NCBI GenBank assembly: GCA_017615275.1
Contig: JAGAAO010000096.1
Coordinates: 1-38,742, forward strand
From: Butyrivibrio sp.
Lineage (GTDB): Bacteria > Bacillota > Clostridia > Lachnospirales > Lachnospiraceae
DNA length: 38,742 bases
Direction of reading: 5' to 3'
Numbering within the stretch: the stretch's first letter is position 1; each line of letters opens with the position of its first letter. The position numbers and the translations under genes are program-made. Below the pieces are notes generated by a model, which worked only from the letters and a program-made list of their open reading frames with translations, did not search any database and was not told the DNA's origin. Of this stretch, positions 7,621 through 15,533 are shown one piece after another.

Positions 7621-8562
7621 TCATCTCAGCTTATCCGCAAGCTCGCTTAGTTTCCTAAGCCGATGATTTACTCCTGACTTGCCTACAGGCGGATCAAGAA
7701 ACTTGCCCAATTCAAGAAGCGTTGCATCAGGGTGTTCAAGCCTGACTTCCGCCATCTCCCGCAAGTTCTCCTGCAAGCGATTAAATCCATAAAAGTCTCT
7801 GATATATGTAATGTCCTCTATCTGTTTAGTCGCGGCATTAACAGTCTTGGTTATGTTGGCGACCTCACAGTTCACTCTTCTGTTTATGGAATTTCTCATC
7901 TCTTTGACGATCCTGAGATTCTCCAGATTCATAAGACTGACAGGTGCTTCCATGATGTTCAGAAGGTCTACGATACCGGATCCCTCCTTAACATACAACA
8001 CATAATACTTCTTACGTCTGACTATTCTTGCCTCAATATCAAAGCTCTCAATTATTTCCTGTAATCGTACTGCCTGATTCTCATTATCACAGACAAATTC
8101 CAGATGATATCCCTTGTTGGGATCACTTATAGAACCGATACACAAGAAAGAGTCGCGAAGAAAGGCCCTCTTGCAACAGGAATTTCTGGTTATCATCGGA
8201 CCGGAACCTGCTTCCGCCGGTTTGAAATTTCCATCCCCGTCAATCAATCGGATTGCCTTAAGACACGATTCAAGGAGCTCCCCTTCCATCAGTACAGGCC
8301 TGTAAACACGCCCATTCACCTTAATATCGGGGGATTCTTCCAAAAAGCTAGTTCCTATATTAAATGCTTTTTTTAATAATGTAAAGAACTTTCTAATTAC
8401 GATACCGTTATCCGGTTGTAAATAAAGCATTACAGGACGCCCATCATCAAACTCGATATGACCCGTGCTGCCTACGATAGCTGCAATCTCTGCGAGCTGA
8501 CAATGTCTTGATGTCCCTATGTGCTTAGCGAGTTCTTCCTTCACATCGGCTGAAAAAGACAT
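7621..8562 (-). CDS. whiA: DNA-binding protein WhiA
   Basis: A 313-residue protein of the WhiA family, which combines an N-terminal LAGLIDADG-homing-endonuclease-like fold (here about residues 1-200) and a C-terminal helix-turn-helix (about 225-310). It begins MSFSADVKEELAKH, as expected for the family, and the C-terminus contains LGKFLDPPVGKSGVNHRLRK, a conserved WhiA signature. In Bacillus WhiA affects cell division and chromosome segregation; in Streptomyces it controls sporulation. The start lies four bases after the rapZ stop, with an AAGGTGA ribosome binding site inside the rapZ end. In Bacillus yvcK separates rapZ from whiA; that gene is absent here. Identification is secure; the exact role in this species is unknown. 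Confidence 0.96.
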   Translation of the reverse strand: MSFSADVKEELAKHIGTSRHCQLAEIAAIVGSTGHIEFDDGRPVMLYLQPDNGIVIRKFFTLLKKAFNIGTSFLEESPDIKVNGRVYRPVLMEGELLESCLKAIRLIDGDGNFKPAEAGSGPMITRNSCCKRAFLRDSFLCIGSISDPNKGYHLEFVCDNENQAVRLQEIIESFDIEARIVRRKKYYVLYVKEGSGIVDLLNIMEAPVSLMNLENLRIVKEMRNSINRRVNCEVANITKTVNAATKQIEDITYIRDFYGFNRLQENLREMAEVRLEHPDATLLELGKFLDPPVGKSGVNHRLRKLSELADKLR

Positions 8563-8565
8563 ATC

Positions 8566-9441
8566 TCACCTTGCCTGTTTTACATCTCTGTGGGAAAGCT
8601 TAAGTCCAAAATTTCCGCCTCCCGCTTTCATTCTATCGTACAGTTCATTTGCTATGGTCACACTTCTGTGCTGACCTCCCGTACATCCGATAGCAACAAC
8701 AAGCTGATATTTACCTTCCTGAACGTAACCGGGAATCAGAAACTCCAACATACCTGTCAGTTTATCAAGGAACTCTCCACATGCGGGAAAGCTCTTTACA
8801 TAATCCTGAACAGGCTTGTCGTTACCCGTCTGGTGTTTAAGCTCATCAATATAAAAAGGATTGGGTAAAAATCTTACATCAAAGACCAGATCTGCATCTG
8901 AAGGAATGCCGTACTTAAATCCGAATGAAAGAATTGTTACCATCAAAGAATTATATTCTTCATTTCTTACAAATATTCTGTCGAGTTCTTCTCTGAGTTC
9001 TCTGGTAAGAAGCTGAGAAGAATCTATTACGTAATCAGCTTTTTTCTTAACTTCAGCCAGAACTGCTCTCTCCTTGGCAATTCCGTCCTCAATTCGATTT
9101 CCCACATCATTGACGTTCATGGGATGAACTCTTCTGGTCTCTTTGTATCTCTTTATGAGAACCTGATCGCTCGCGTCCATATAAAGGATCTCAACGGGAA
9201 TGCCTCTCTCTTTTAATTTATCGATTATCCCCGCAACCTCTTCAAACTTCTGGCCGGCTCTCGCATCGATTCCAAGTACAACTTTATCTATTTCATTATC
9301 CGGCATTGCAATAAGCTCGGAAAATTTCTCTATCAGGAATACCGGAAGATTATCTACGCAATAAAATCCCGCGTCTTCCAACATATGTATGGCTGTGGAC
9401 TTACCGCCACCGCTCATTCCGGTAACAATTACGAATCTCAT
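8566..9441 (-). CDS. rapZ: RNase adapter protein RapZ (YvcJ-type nucleotide-binding protein)
   Basis: A 291-residue protein with an N-terminal P-loop domain (Walker A GMSGGGKS at 8-15, followed by the family motif DAGFYCVDNLP) and a C-terminal domain (about 155-291) with the signature GCTGGQHRSV. In E. coli RapZ senses glucosamine 6-phosphate and guides RNase E to the small RNA GlmZ; in Bacillus YvcJ hydrolyses GTP and affects competence. Firmicutes lack the E. coli small RNAs, so the direct target here is unknown. It lies between murB and whiA, consistent with a link to cell-wall amino-sugar supply. The ribosome binding site AAAGGA supports the start. Confidence 0.96.
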   Translation of the reverse strand: MRFVIVTGMSGGGKSTAIHMLEDAGFYCVDNLPVFLIEKFSELIAMPDNEIDKVVLGIDARAGQKFEEVAGIIDKLKERGIPVEILYMDASDQVLIKRYKETRRVHPMNVNDVGNRIEDGIAKERAVLAEVKKKADYVIDSSQLLTRELREELDRIFVRNEEYNSLMVTILSFGFKYGIPSDADLVFDVRFLPNPFYIDELKHQTGNDKPVQDYVKSFPACGEFLDKLTGMLEFLIPGYVQEGKYQLVVAIGCTGGQHRSVTIANELYDRMKAGGGNFGLKLSHRDVKQAR

Positions 9442-9465
9442 GTTTCAATCCTTTCACTAAGTGCT

Positions 9466-10380
9466 CTACGCAAATCTGCCAAGCATGATAACTTCCGGTT
9501 CCAGCAGCACTCCATAGGATTCATGTACTTTTTTCCTGACGTCATCAATTACTTTATATATATCGGACGAAGTTGCAGAACCTTTATTTACCACGAAACC
9601 GCAGTGTTTCTCTGAAACACAGGCACCTCCGACGGTATATCCTCTAAGTCCCGCATCTTCTATAAGTTTTCCCGCAAAAAATCCTTCAGGTCTTTTAAAT
9701 GTTGATCCTGCACTTGGATATTCAAGCGGCTGCTTATCTCTTCTTCTCTGAGCAAGATCTGCCATTTTAGCAGCTATCTCTTCAGGCTGTCCCTTCTCAA
9801 GCTCTATGAGAACAGACACCACCACGTAATTCTTGCCCTTGATAAAACTGGTCCTGTAACCAAATCCCATCTCTTCACAAGAAAGAGTCTTCAGATCTCC
9901 GTCAGGTGAGATAACAAGAACCTCTTTTACCACCTGCTTCATCTCTCCATCATAAGCTCCGGCGTTCATAACCATTGCTCCGCCTATTGTTCCGGGAATT
10001 CCCGCTGCAAATTCGAAACCTGTAAGATCTCTGTCCTTGGCAAAAGTAGCTATGGCAGAATTGAGCGTTCCCGCTCCCGCTCTGATAAACACCTCGTTCT
10101 CATATGAGATGTCTGAAAAATGCTTAAGAGAAACCACCACGCCATCATAACCTGAATCTGAAACCAGGAGGTTGCTGCCGTTTCCGAGCACAAAAAATTC
10201 AGCGCCCGATGTTCTTAAGCACTCCATAACTTTCTTAAGCTCGCTGATATCCGCCGGGCTTATAAATAAGCTCGCAGGCCCACCGGTTCTAAACGTAGTG
10301 TGCCTGCTCATTTTTTCATTCAATATAAAGTTATCTTCTGAGACATATTGTCTGAGATCATCAATAATATTGCTGTTCAA
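9466..10380 (-). CDS. murB: UDP-N-acetylenolpyruvoylglucosamine reductase
   Basis: FAD-dependent cytoplasmic enzyme that reduces UDP-GlcNAc-enolpyruvate to UDP-MurNAc with NADPH, the second committed step of peptidoglycan precursor synthesis. The 304 residues show the FAD-binding motifs RTGGPASLF, GNGSNLLVSD and AGIPGTIGGA, then YRTSF, and the catalytic-serine motif YPSAGSTFKRP of the shorter (Bacillus-type) MurB class. It starts with TTG: the ribosome binding site AAAGGAG lies seven bases upstream and the family's N-terminus fits. It lies between a ROK glucokinase and rapZ with gaps of 12 and 24 bases, so it is co-transcribed with hprK. Confidence 0.96.
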   Translation of the reverse strand: MNSNIIDDLRQYVSEDNFILNEKMSRHTTFRTGGPASLFISPADISELKKVMECLRTSGAEFFVLGNGSNLLVSDSGYDGVVVSLKHFSDISYENEVFIRAGAGTLNSAIATFAKDRDLTGFEFAAGIPGTIGGAMVMNAGAYDGEMKQVVKEVLVISPDGDLKTLSCEEMGFGYRTSFIKGKNYVVVSVLIELEKGQPEEIAAKMADLAQRRRDKQPLEYPSAGSTFKRPEGFFAGKLIEDAGLRGYTVGGACVSEKHCGFVVNKGSATSSDIYKVIDDVRKKVHESYGVLLEPEVIMLGRFA

Positions 10381-10392
10381 AAACTCTCTCCT

Positions 10393-11328
10393 TTAATAAA
10401 GAAGCATTCTTGCTGCTCCAAACACTCCGGCATCATTTCCAAGCTTGGCAAGAGCAAACTCTGCCGTGCTGCATCCGGAAAATACATACTTTTTAAATGA
10501 AGGCATCAGCAAATCGAAAAGCATTTCACCCGCCTTTGAAACTCCGCCTCCTATAACTATTATCTCAGGATTTACAACTGTTGCAACGCTTGCAATTCCT
10601 TTTCCGAGATAATATCCGTATTTCTCAGCACACTTTACAGCAACCTTGTCGCCTTTCTTAGCCGCATCGAATACGTCTTTGCACTCGAATTCTTTGCCTC
10701 TTAAAACACTGTCCTCTGTAGTTTCGGCAAGTATTCTCTTTGCAACTCTTACTGCTCCGGTTGCGCTTCCGTACTGCTCAAAACATCCGTGATTACCGCA
10801 TCCGCAAGAATCGGGCTCATCGTCAACAAGATGGATATGTCCGATCTCACCGCCGGAACCTGTTGCTCCTGTTAAGATTTTTCCTTCATTTATGATTCCA
10901 CCGCCTACGCCTGTTCCGAGGGTAACAAGGAGCATGTTCATATGTCCCTGTCCGCCGCCTCTCCACTGCTCGCCAAGAGCTGCAACGTTTGCGTCATTTC
11001 CTGCTTTTACTTTCAATCCTGTGAGAGCTTCAAGCTCTTTTACCACATTCACTTTTTCCCATCCGAGATTAACTGCCTGAAGGCACAAGCCATCTGAATT
11101 TACAGCGCCGGGAACTCCGAGGCCCACTCCGAGAACATCCTCAGCCGCTATATTTTTCTCTGCAAGTTTTGCCTTTACAGACTCTGCAACATCACTCAAT
11201 ATCTGAGTTCCGTTGTTTTCTTTTCTGGTAGGTATCTCCCAAAGTTCAACCTTCTCGCCTTCCTGTGTAAGAAGTCCGATCTTTACTGTTGTTCCTCCGA
11301 TATCTACGCCAAATACATACTTTCCCAT
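10393..11328 (-). CDS. ROK-family glucokinase
   Basis: A 311-residue ROK kinase that would phosphorylate glucose to glucose 6-phosphate with ATP in the cytoplasm. It has the N-terminal phosphate-binding loop DIGGTTVKIG, the catalytic region GNDANVAALGE, the second glycine loop GTGVGGGI, and the ROK signature GEIGHIHLV followed by the zinc site CGCGNHGCFEQY. The pattern matches Firmicutes GlcK rather than fructokinases, but specificity is inferred. The gene directly follows hprK (28 bases) and precedes murB (12 bases). This places a free-glucose kinase under the same promoter as the sensor kinase that reads glycolytic intermediates. The start has an AGAGG ribosome binding site. Confidence 0.93.
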   Translation of the reverse strand: MGKYVFGVDIGGTTVKIGLLTQEGEKVELWEIPTRKENNGTQILSDVAESVKAKLAEKNIAAEDVLGVGLGVPGAVNSDGLCLQAVNLGWEKVNVVKELEALTGLKVKAGNDANVAALGEQWRGGGQGHMNMLLVTLGTGVGGGIINEGKILTGATGSGGEIGHIHLVDDEPDSCGCGNHGCFEQYGSATGAVRVAKRILAETTEDSVLRGKEFECKDVFDAAKKGDKVAVKCAEKYGYYLGKGIASVATVVNPEIIVIGGGVSKAGEMLFDLLMPSFKKYVFSGCSTAEFALAKLGNDAGVFGAARMLLY

Positions 11329-11356
11329 AAAACCTCTTTATTCTCCTTAATTAATA

Positions 11357-12310
11357 TCAATCTTCATCATCGTCGTCATCTTCGGAACGCTTTCTTGCAA
11401 GTGAGTTCTGAACTCTGTTGTAGAGCTCCTGTGCAGCGTTGTATCCCATAGCTTTCTGTCTGTGGTTAACTGCTGCCGACTCACAGATAACTGCAAGGTT
11501 TCTACCGGGTCTGATGGGAATTCTGTGACAAACGATCTTATTTCCCAAATACTCCGTATACTCTTCCTCAAGTCCGAATCTGTCGTACTCTCTGTCCTTG
11601 TCCCATTCTTCAAGCTTTATGACAAGGTCTATAGTCTGAGTCTCCCTTACGCTTGATACACCGTAAAGGGTCTTAACATCTATGATTCCAACGCCTCTCA
11701 TCTCAATGAAATGCTTGGTTATGTCAGGCGAAGTTCCTATAAGGGTCTCTTCGCTTACACGTCTAAGTTCAACGGCATCGTCCGAAACAAGACGATGTCC
11801 TCTCTTTATAAGCTCGATCGCAGTTTCTGACTTACCGATTCCGCTCTCACCTGTTATAAGTACACCGACACCGTACACGTCGACAAGGACACCATGAATT
11901 GAAATACAAGGTGCAAGTCTGACATTGAGCCATCTTATGATCTCTGCCATGAATACCGATGTGGATTTCTTGGTCATGAGAACAGGTACTTTTTCTTCCA
12001 CAGCTATCTTCAAGAAGATAGGATCCGGAGTAAGATCTCTGCAAAAGATCACGCCGGGAATATCAAATGAAAGAAGTTCTCTGTACATTTTCTCTTTTTC
12101 CTTATCAGAAAAAGATTCCATATATGTATATTCTACAAATCCGATAACCTGGATTCTTGTTGCTTCAAAATGCTCGAAATAGCCTGCAAGCTGCAACGCC
12201 GGTCTGTTAATATCAGGCTGAATAATTCTAATCTTCTTGATATCAAGCTCCGGTGTCAGATTCCTAAGCTGCATTTTCTCAATAATAGTTTTAAGGCTTA
12301 CGCTTGACAT
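11357..12310 (-). CDS. hprK: HPr kinase/phosphorylase
   Basis: Bifunctional enzyme that phosphorylates HPr or Crh on Ser46 when fructose 1,6-bisphosphate is high and dephosphorylates it when phosphate is high, thereby setting carbon catabolite repression. The start chosen (317 residues, MSSVSLKTIIEKM) follows GGGGAGG with a five-base spacer and matches the family; an in-frame ATG at 12355 would add 15 residues without a ribosome binding site. The catalytic domain has the conserved histidine in SIHGVLVDV, the Walker A GESGIGKS, the following SDDAVE, and the HprK signature EMRGVGIIDVK. The C-terminus ends in an acidic tail (EDDDDDED). It heads the operon that ends with the Crh-like gene, its likely substrate. 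Confidence 0.96.
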   Translation of the reverse strand: MSSVSLKTIIEKMQLRNLTPELDIKKIRIIQPDINRPALQLAGYFEHFEATRIQVIGFVEYTYMESFSDKEKEKMYRELLSFDIPGVIFCRDLTPDPIFLKIAVEEKVPVLMTKKSTSVFMAEIIRWLNVRLAPCISIHGVLVDVYGVGVLITGESGIGKSETAIELIKRGHRLVSDDAVELRRVSEETLIGTSPDITKHFIEMRGVGIIDVKTLYGVSSVRETQTIDLVIKLEEWDKDREYDRFGLEEEYTEYLGNKIVCHRIPIRPGRNLAVICESAAVNHRQKAMGYNAAQELYNRVQNSLARKRSEDDDDDED

Positions 12311-12376
12311 GTCTTCCTCCCCACTCAACATGATCTTATATGCAATATCGTACAAAACAGTTATTCACTCGGCTAA

Positions 12377-12405
12377 ATGATACCATAGTTGAATCACTTC
12401 TTCAA
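12377..12405 (-). promoter_or_regulatory. Promoter of the hprK operon
   Basis: TTGAAG (12405-12400), a 17-base spacer and TATCAT (12382-12377) form a good vegetative promoter on the minus strand, directly after the stop codon of the SGNH-like gene at 12412. The expected start is near 12370, about 60 bases upstream of the hprK start. No terminator separates it from the upstream gene, so readthrough is also possible. Confidence 0.7.
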
Positions 12406-12411
12406 TTTTTA

Positions 12412-13902
12412 TCAGTTGTCGTATTTGCCGCCCTTTGAAGTGAAATAATCCTGCTTAAGGACCTCTCCTGTTTCTTTGTCGTATATTATGAGCTGTATAT
12501 CTTCATCGGCATGTTCATCGCTGTAAAGATAGTTCGTTTCTTCATCATCCGAAGTGTATAAGCGCCTGAACTTCTGCTCAACAGGCTGGTAATTCAACTC
12601 TCCCATTGCAGTCGGAATGCCATCAAGCGTAGCTGTTCCCGAAGCTTCATATACTTTAGCCGATGCGGGATCATATATCATAATGTACGGTCCCATGGTC
12701 ATGTTGATCGACTTAGAATCTGATATCGCACTTATAACATGCTTCAAAGGCTTGTCGGTAAATACCTGCGATCCATTATTACAATAGAGAATCACGCCAT
12801 AATCTCCAAGAGAAAGAATATTCAACTTAGTAAAAAGATTACTCTCATTCAGCGCTATATCTTCCAATGAATCGACATACTTTGAACTGAGTTCTTCCCA
12901 GTAAGCATAATTGCTATCGTTTCTGTGGTCTTCAAGCTTCGAATTCTTTGAAAGCCACTCTCCTATAGTGCATGTCACCTTGGATGCACCGACAGCATTT
13001 AAATGTCCATGATCGTTCAGATCCTTATAAATATCTATCACATCATCATTTAGCATATTAAGATAAGGAACTCCGCATGACTTTGCAATCTGTCCCGCAG
13101 AAGTTGCTGCCACAATATCCTTTGTCTCAGGTGCAAAAGGAAGATACGTAACCAGAACATTGATATTTCTTTTTTTACACTCCTCAATTATCGCCGCAAG
13201 ATACTCTTCTCCGACAGTCTGATTTTCAAGAGTTTCTCCCTTCTCAGGTGCCGCACATATGGGAGGAGCCGTCTCCACATCATATCGCATCTCCGCTCCG
13301 AAAAGTTCGTTTCTAGATTCGGAACCAACAACAGACTTAAAGTCATCTTCCGTAATATATTCCCATCTGTTGTGATACACAGAGAAATCAACCAAAAACT
13401 CCCTCTGTATGTCTTTATCCAAGATCAGATCCTTAACTGCTGCAATCTTGGTCTTATTAAGGGGCCACACATCCATGTTCAGATGAAGCTGCTCGATTGA
13501 TGTATTCACCTCATTATCGTCAGGATTGGCATCTCTGTCATCAAGATATCTGTAATCCTTCTCGATCATATAAGCATCCACAACAACCCACTTTGGAGTT
13601 GTGTATTCCAACGACTCCATCAATTCCCAATAAGTTGCCTGCAGAAGCGATCCGTGTCCTCCCATGTTGTAAGACGTATAGCCGTACTCATCGTACAATA
13701 CCGCAGGGTTAACCGCATTAATCACATGAGATGAACCGAGAAAAAGAACATCTATCTGATCTTCTTTTGCAAGCTTAAAGAAATCCGCATACTTATAAAG
13801 GCTGTCTTTTCGCCTCAATACAATTGTTGAAGCATACAAAAGAAAACCAAGGATCAAAACAAAAAATATTATTTTTAACGTTATATTTATCTTTGTCTTC
13901 AT
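12412..13902 (-). CDS. Membrane-anchored SGNH-hydrolase-like protein, partner of the MBOAT acyltransferase
   Basis: A 496-residue protein with one N-terminal membrane segment (about 8-28) and a large extracellular part. The sequence LFLGSSHVINAVNP is an SGNH block I (serine nucleophile), NMGGHGS may be block II, and LNDHGHLNAVGASK supplies the D-x-x-H-like block V, so catalytic residues appear to be present. The fold recalls DltD and AlgX/AlgJ-type proteins that work with MBOAT transporters in O-acylation of wall or exopolysaccharides. The C-terminal ~150 residues are unrecognised. The ATG at 13902 begins five bases after the MBOAT stop, implying translational coupling; a TTG three codons earlier overlaps that stop. 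No strong ribosome binding site is seen. The polymer substrate is unknown. Confidence 0.75.
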   Translation of the reverse strand: MKTKINITLKIIFFVLILGFLLYASTIVLRRKDSLYKYADFFKLAKEDQIDVLFLGSSHVINAVNPAVLYDEYGYTSYNMGGHGSLLQATYWELMESLEYTTPKWVVVDAYMIEKDYRYLDDRDANPDDNEVNTSIEQLHLNMDVWPLNKTKIAAVKDLILDKDIQREFLVDFSVYHNRWEYITEDDFKSVVGSESRNELFGAEMRYDVETAPPICAAPEKGETLENQTVGEEYLAAIIEECKKRNINVLVTYLPFAPETKDIVAATSAGQIAKSCGVPYLNMLNDDVIDIYKDLNDHGHLNAVGASKVTCTIGEWLSKNSKLEDHRNDSNYAYWEELSSKYVDSLEDIALNESNLFTKLNILSLGDYGVILYCNNGSQVFTDKPLKHVISAISDSKSINMTMGPYIMIYDPASAKVYEASGTATLDGIPTAMGELNYQPVEQKFRRLYTSDDEETNYLYSDEHADEDIQLIIYDKETGEVLKQDYFTSKGGKYDN

Positions 13903-13907
13903 AATTA

Positions 13908-15362
13908 TCAAAACTGTTTGTAGATGAAATCAGCCACGTTGTAGCCCGGTCCCCACATGCCGCATATTACGGTAAAGAGAATTCCGGTAAGGATGATTAT
14001 CCATCTAAGCCACATTCCCTGACTCAGTATCTTCTCCCTTATTACTATTCCCGAACAATTAAAGATATCGACAACCGTCATCAGCACTATGCCGAAGGAC
14101 GCCAACAGGAAATTGGCTCTGTTAAGCCCAAATGCGTAAAGGCTGCCATCGACAAACTTCCACGGTGTAAATGCGATCGATCTTTTGATCAAAGTTAACG
14201 CCTGCGTCATGCTGTCCGCTCTGAAAAATACCCAGGCGTAACTTACAAGAATAAAGGTTCCCACGGTCTTGATCACTCTGTGAGAAAAACTCGATCTTCC
14301 AACATTAAACATTGCAGCAACTTTATCTCGCATAGGTGTAAGAATTCTTCCTATAACCTGATATATTCCGTGAAGAAGTCCCCAAACAAGGAAATTAAAT
14401 CCCGCACCATGCCAAATACCGCTTACAGTAAATACGATCAGGACGTTTATGTATCTTCTGACTTCACCTTTCCTGTTTCCACCAAGCGGAATATAAAGGT
14501 AATCTCTGAACCATGAAGAAAGCGAAATGTGCCATCTTCTCCAAAACTCAGCAATCGATCTTGCCAGATAAGGAGACTCAAAGTTCTTCATGACATCAAT
14601 TCCGAGTATTCTTGAAACGCCTATCGAAATGTGGGAGTATCCCGCAAAATCGGCATATATCTGAAATGTATAGAACATGATCGCCATAAACGATACTGCT
14701 CCCACTGTTCCGGTCTCTGCTGACAAAACAGAATCTACATATATTGCCAACCTCTCCGCAATAACAAGCTTAAGAAAATAGCCCCATAGCATCTGAAACA
14801 ATCCGTTCCTGAAACGATCGAAATCAAGCGGAACAGGATTTTCAAATTGCTTTATCATATTGCCTGCTCTCTCGATAGGTCCTGCCAGGATCTGCGGAAA
14901 GAACGATACGAAAAGAGCCAGCTTAATTATATTTTTTTCAGGTTCGATATCTCCCCTGTAAACATCTATCAGGTATCCTACAGACTTAAGAATATAGAAC
15001 GACAGTCCGAGCGGCAAGATAAGATTCAGCCTCATTGCGTCTGACTCTCCATATGCAATGCTGCCCACCATCCCCAAAACGAAATTAAGATATTTGGAAA
15101 CAAAAAGAATCCCGATATTAAAAACAAGACTACATATAAGAATAAGCTTCGACTTACTCTTATTTCGTCCCATCATAATTCCGGACTCATAAACTGAAGC
15201 TATGGAAATCAGTAACAAAACCATAGCACCTATACCAGCAGTATAATAAAAGGCCATACTGACAACGAAGAGCCAGATGTATCTGAACTTCTTCGGTACC
15301 AGAAAATTGATTGCAACTGCTATTGGCAAAAATATCATAAAAGCAAAAGATATAAAGCTCAT
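13908..15362 (-). CDS. MBOAT-family O-acyltransferase (AlgI/DltB-like)
   Basis: A 484-residue polytopic membrane protein with about ten or eleven hydrophobic segments. The MBOAT core is clear: FESPYLARSIAEFWRRWHIS, then SSWFRDYLYIPLGGNR, and the catalytic histidine in VSGIWHGAGFN. Family members move acyl groups across the membrane onto extracellular polymers such as alginate, peptidoglycan or teichoic acid. The ATG at 15362 is chosen because GGGAGA precedes it with normal spacing; an ATG seven codons upstream lacks this. The next gene is an SGNH-like partner, a common pairing. No dltA or dltC is adjacent, so D-alanylation is less likely than acetylation. Confidence 0.92.
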   Translation of the reverse strand: MSFISFAFMIFLPIAVAINFLVPKKFRYIWLFVVSMAFYYTAGIGAMVLLLISIASVYESGIMMGRNKSKSKLILICSLVFNIGILFVSKYLNFVLGMVGSIAYGESDAMRLNLILPLGLSFYILKSVGYLIDVYRGDIEPEKNIIKLALFVSFFPQILAGPIERAGNMIKQFENPVPLDFDRFRNGLFQMLWGYFLKLVIAERLAIYVDSVLSAETGTVGAVSFMAIMFYTFQIYADFAGYSHISIGVSRILGIDVMKNFESPYLARSIAEFWRRWHISLSSWFRDYLYIPLGGNRKGEVRRYINVLIVFTVSGIWHGAGFNFLVWGLLHGIYQVIGRILTPMRDKVAAMFNVGRSSFSHRVIKTVGTFILVSYAWVFFRADSMTQALTLIKRSIAFTPWKFVDGSLYAFGLNRANFLLASFGIVLMTVVDIFNCSGIVIREKILSQGMWLRWIIILTGILFTVICGMWGPGYNVADFIYKQF

Positions 15363-15381
15363 TATCTCTCCCTGAATCGGC

Positions 15382-15409
15382 ATTATATTTCTATATTAGA
15401 ATAAAACAA
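15382..15409 (-). promoter_or_regulatory. Promoter of the MBOAT-SGNH pair
   Basis: TTGTTT (15409-15404), a 16-base spacer and a perfect TATAAT (15387-15382) on the minus strand predict a start near 15375, leaving a very short leader that still contains the GGGAGA ribosome binding site. Confidence 0.55.
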
Positions 15410-15445
15410 TCTCACAGAAAAGAATAGCCTTTTTTCGTCATATAT

Positions 15446-15494
15446 AATCAAAGTCCAGACCATCTTGCTTGTGCCGATTTTCTGGACTTTGATT
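15446..15494 (-). terminator. Terminator-like hairpin after the Ig-repeat surface protein gene
   Basis: A perfect 14-base-pair inverted repeat (15446-15459 with 15481-15494) surrounds a 21-base loop, about 40 bases after the stop codon of the large surface protein. The U-run after it on the minus strand is weak, so termination may be inefficient; it could equally protect the transcript end. Confidence 0.6.
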
Positions 15495-15533
15495 TTGCTT
15501 TATTTACTTATATTATTTCAATTACAGAAATAA

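Noticed and set aside
12311-12355. Upstream ATG extending hprK by 15 residues
   Set aside because: The strong GGGGAGG site lies five bases before the ATG at 12310, which also matches the usual HprK N-terminus.
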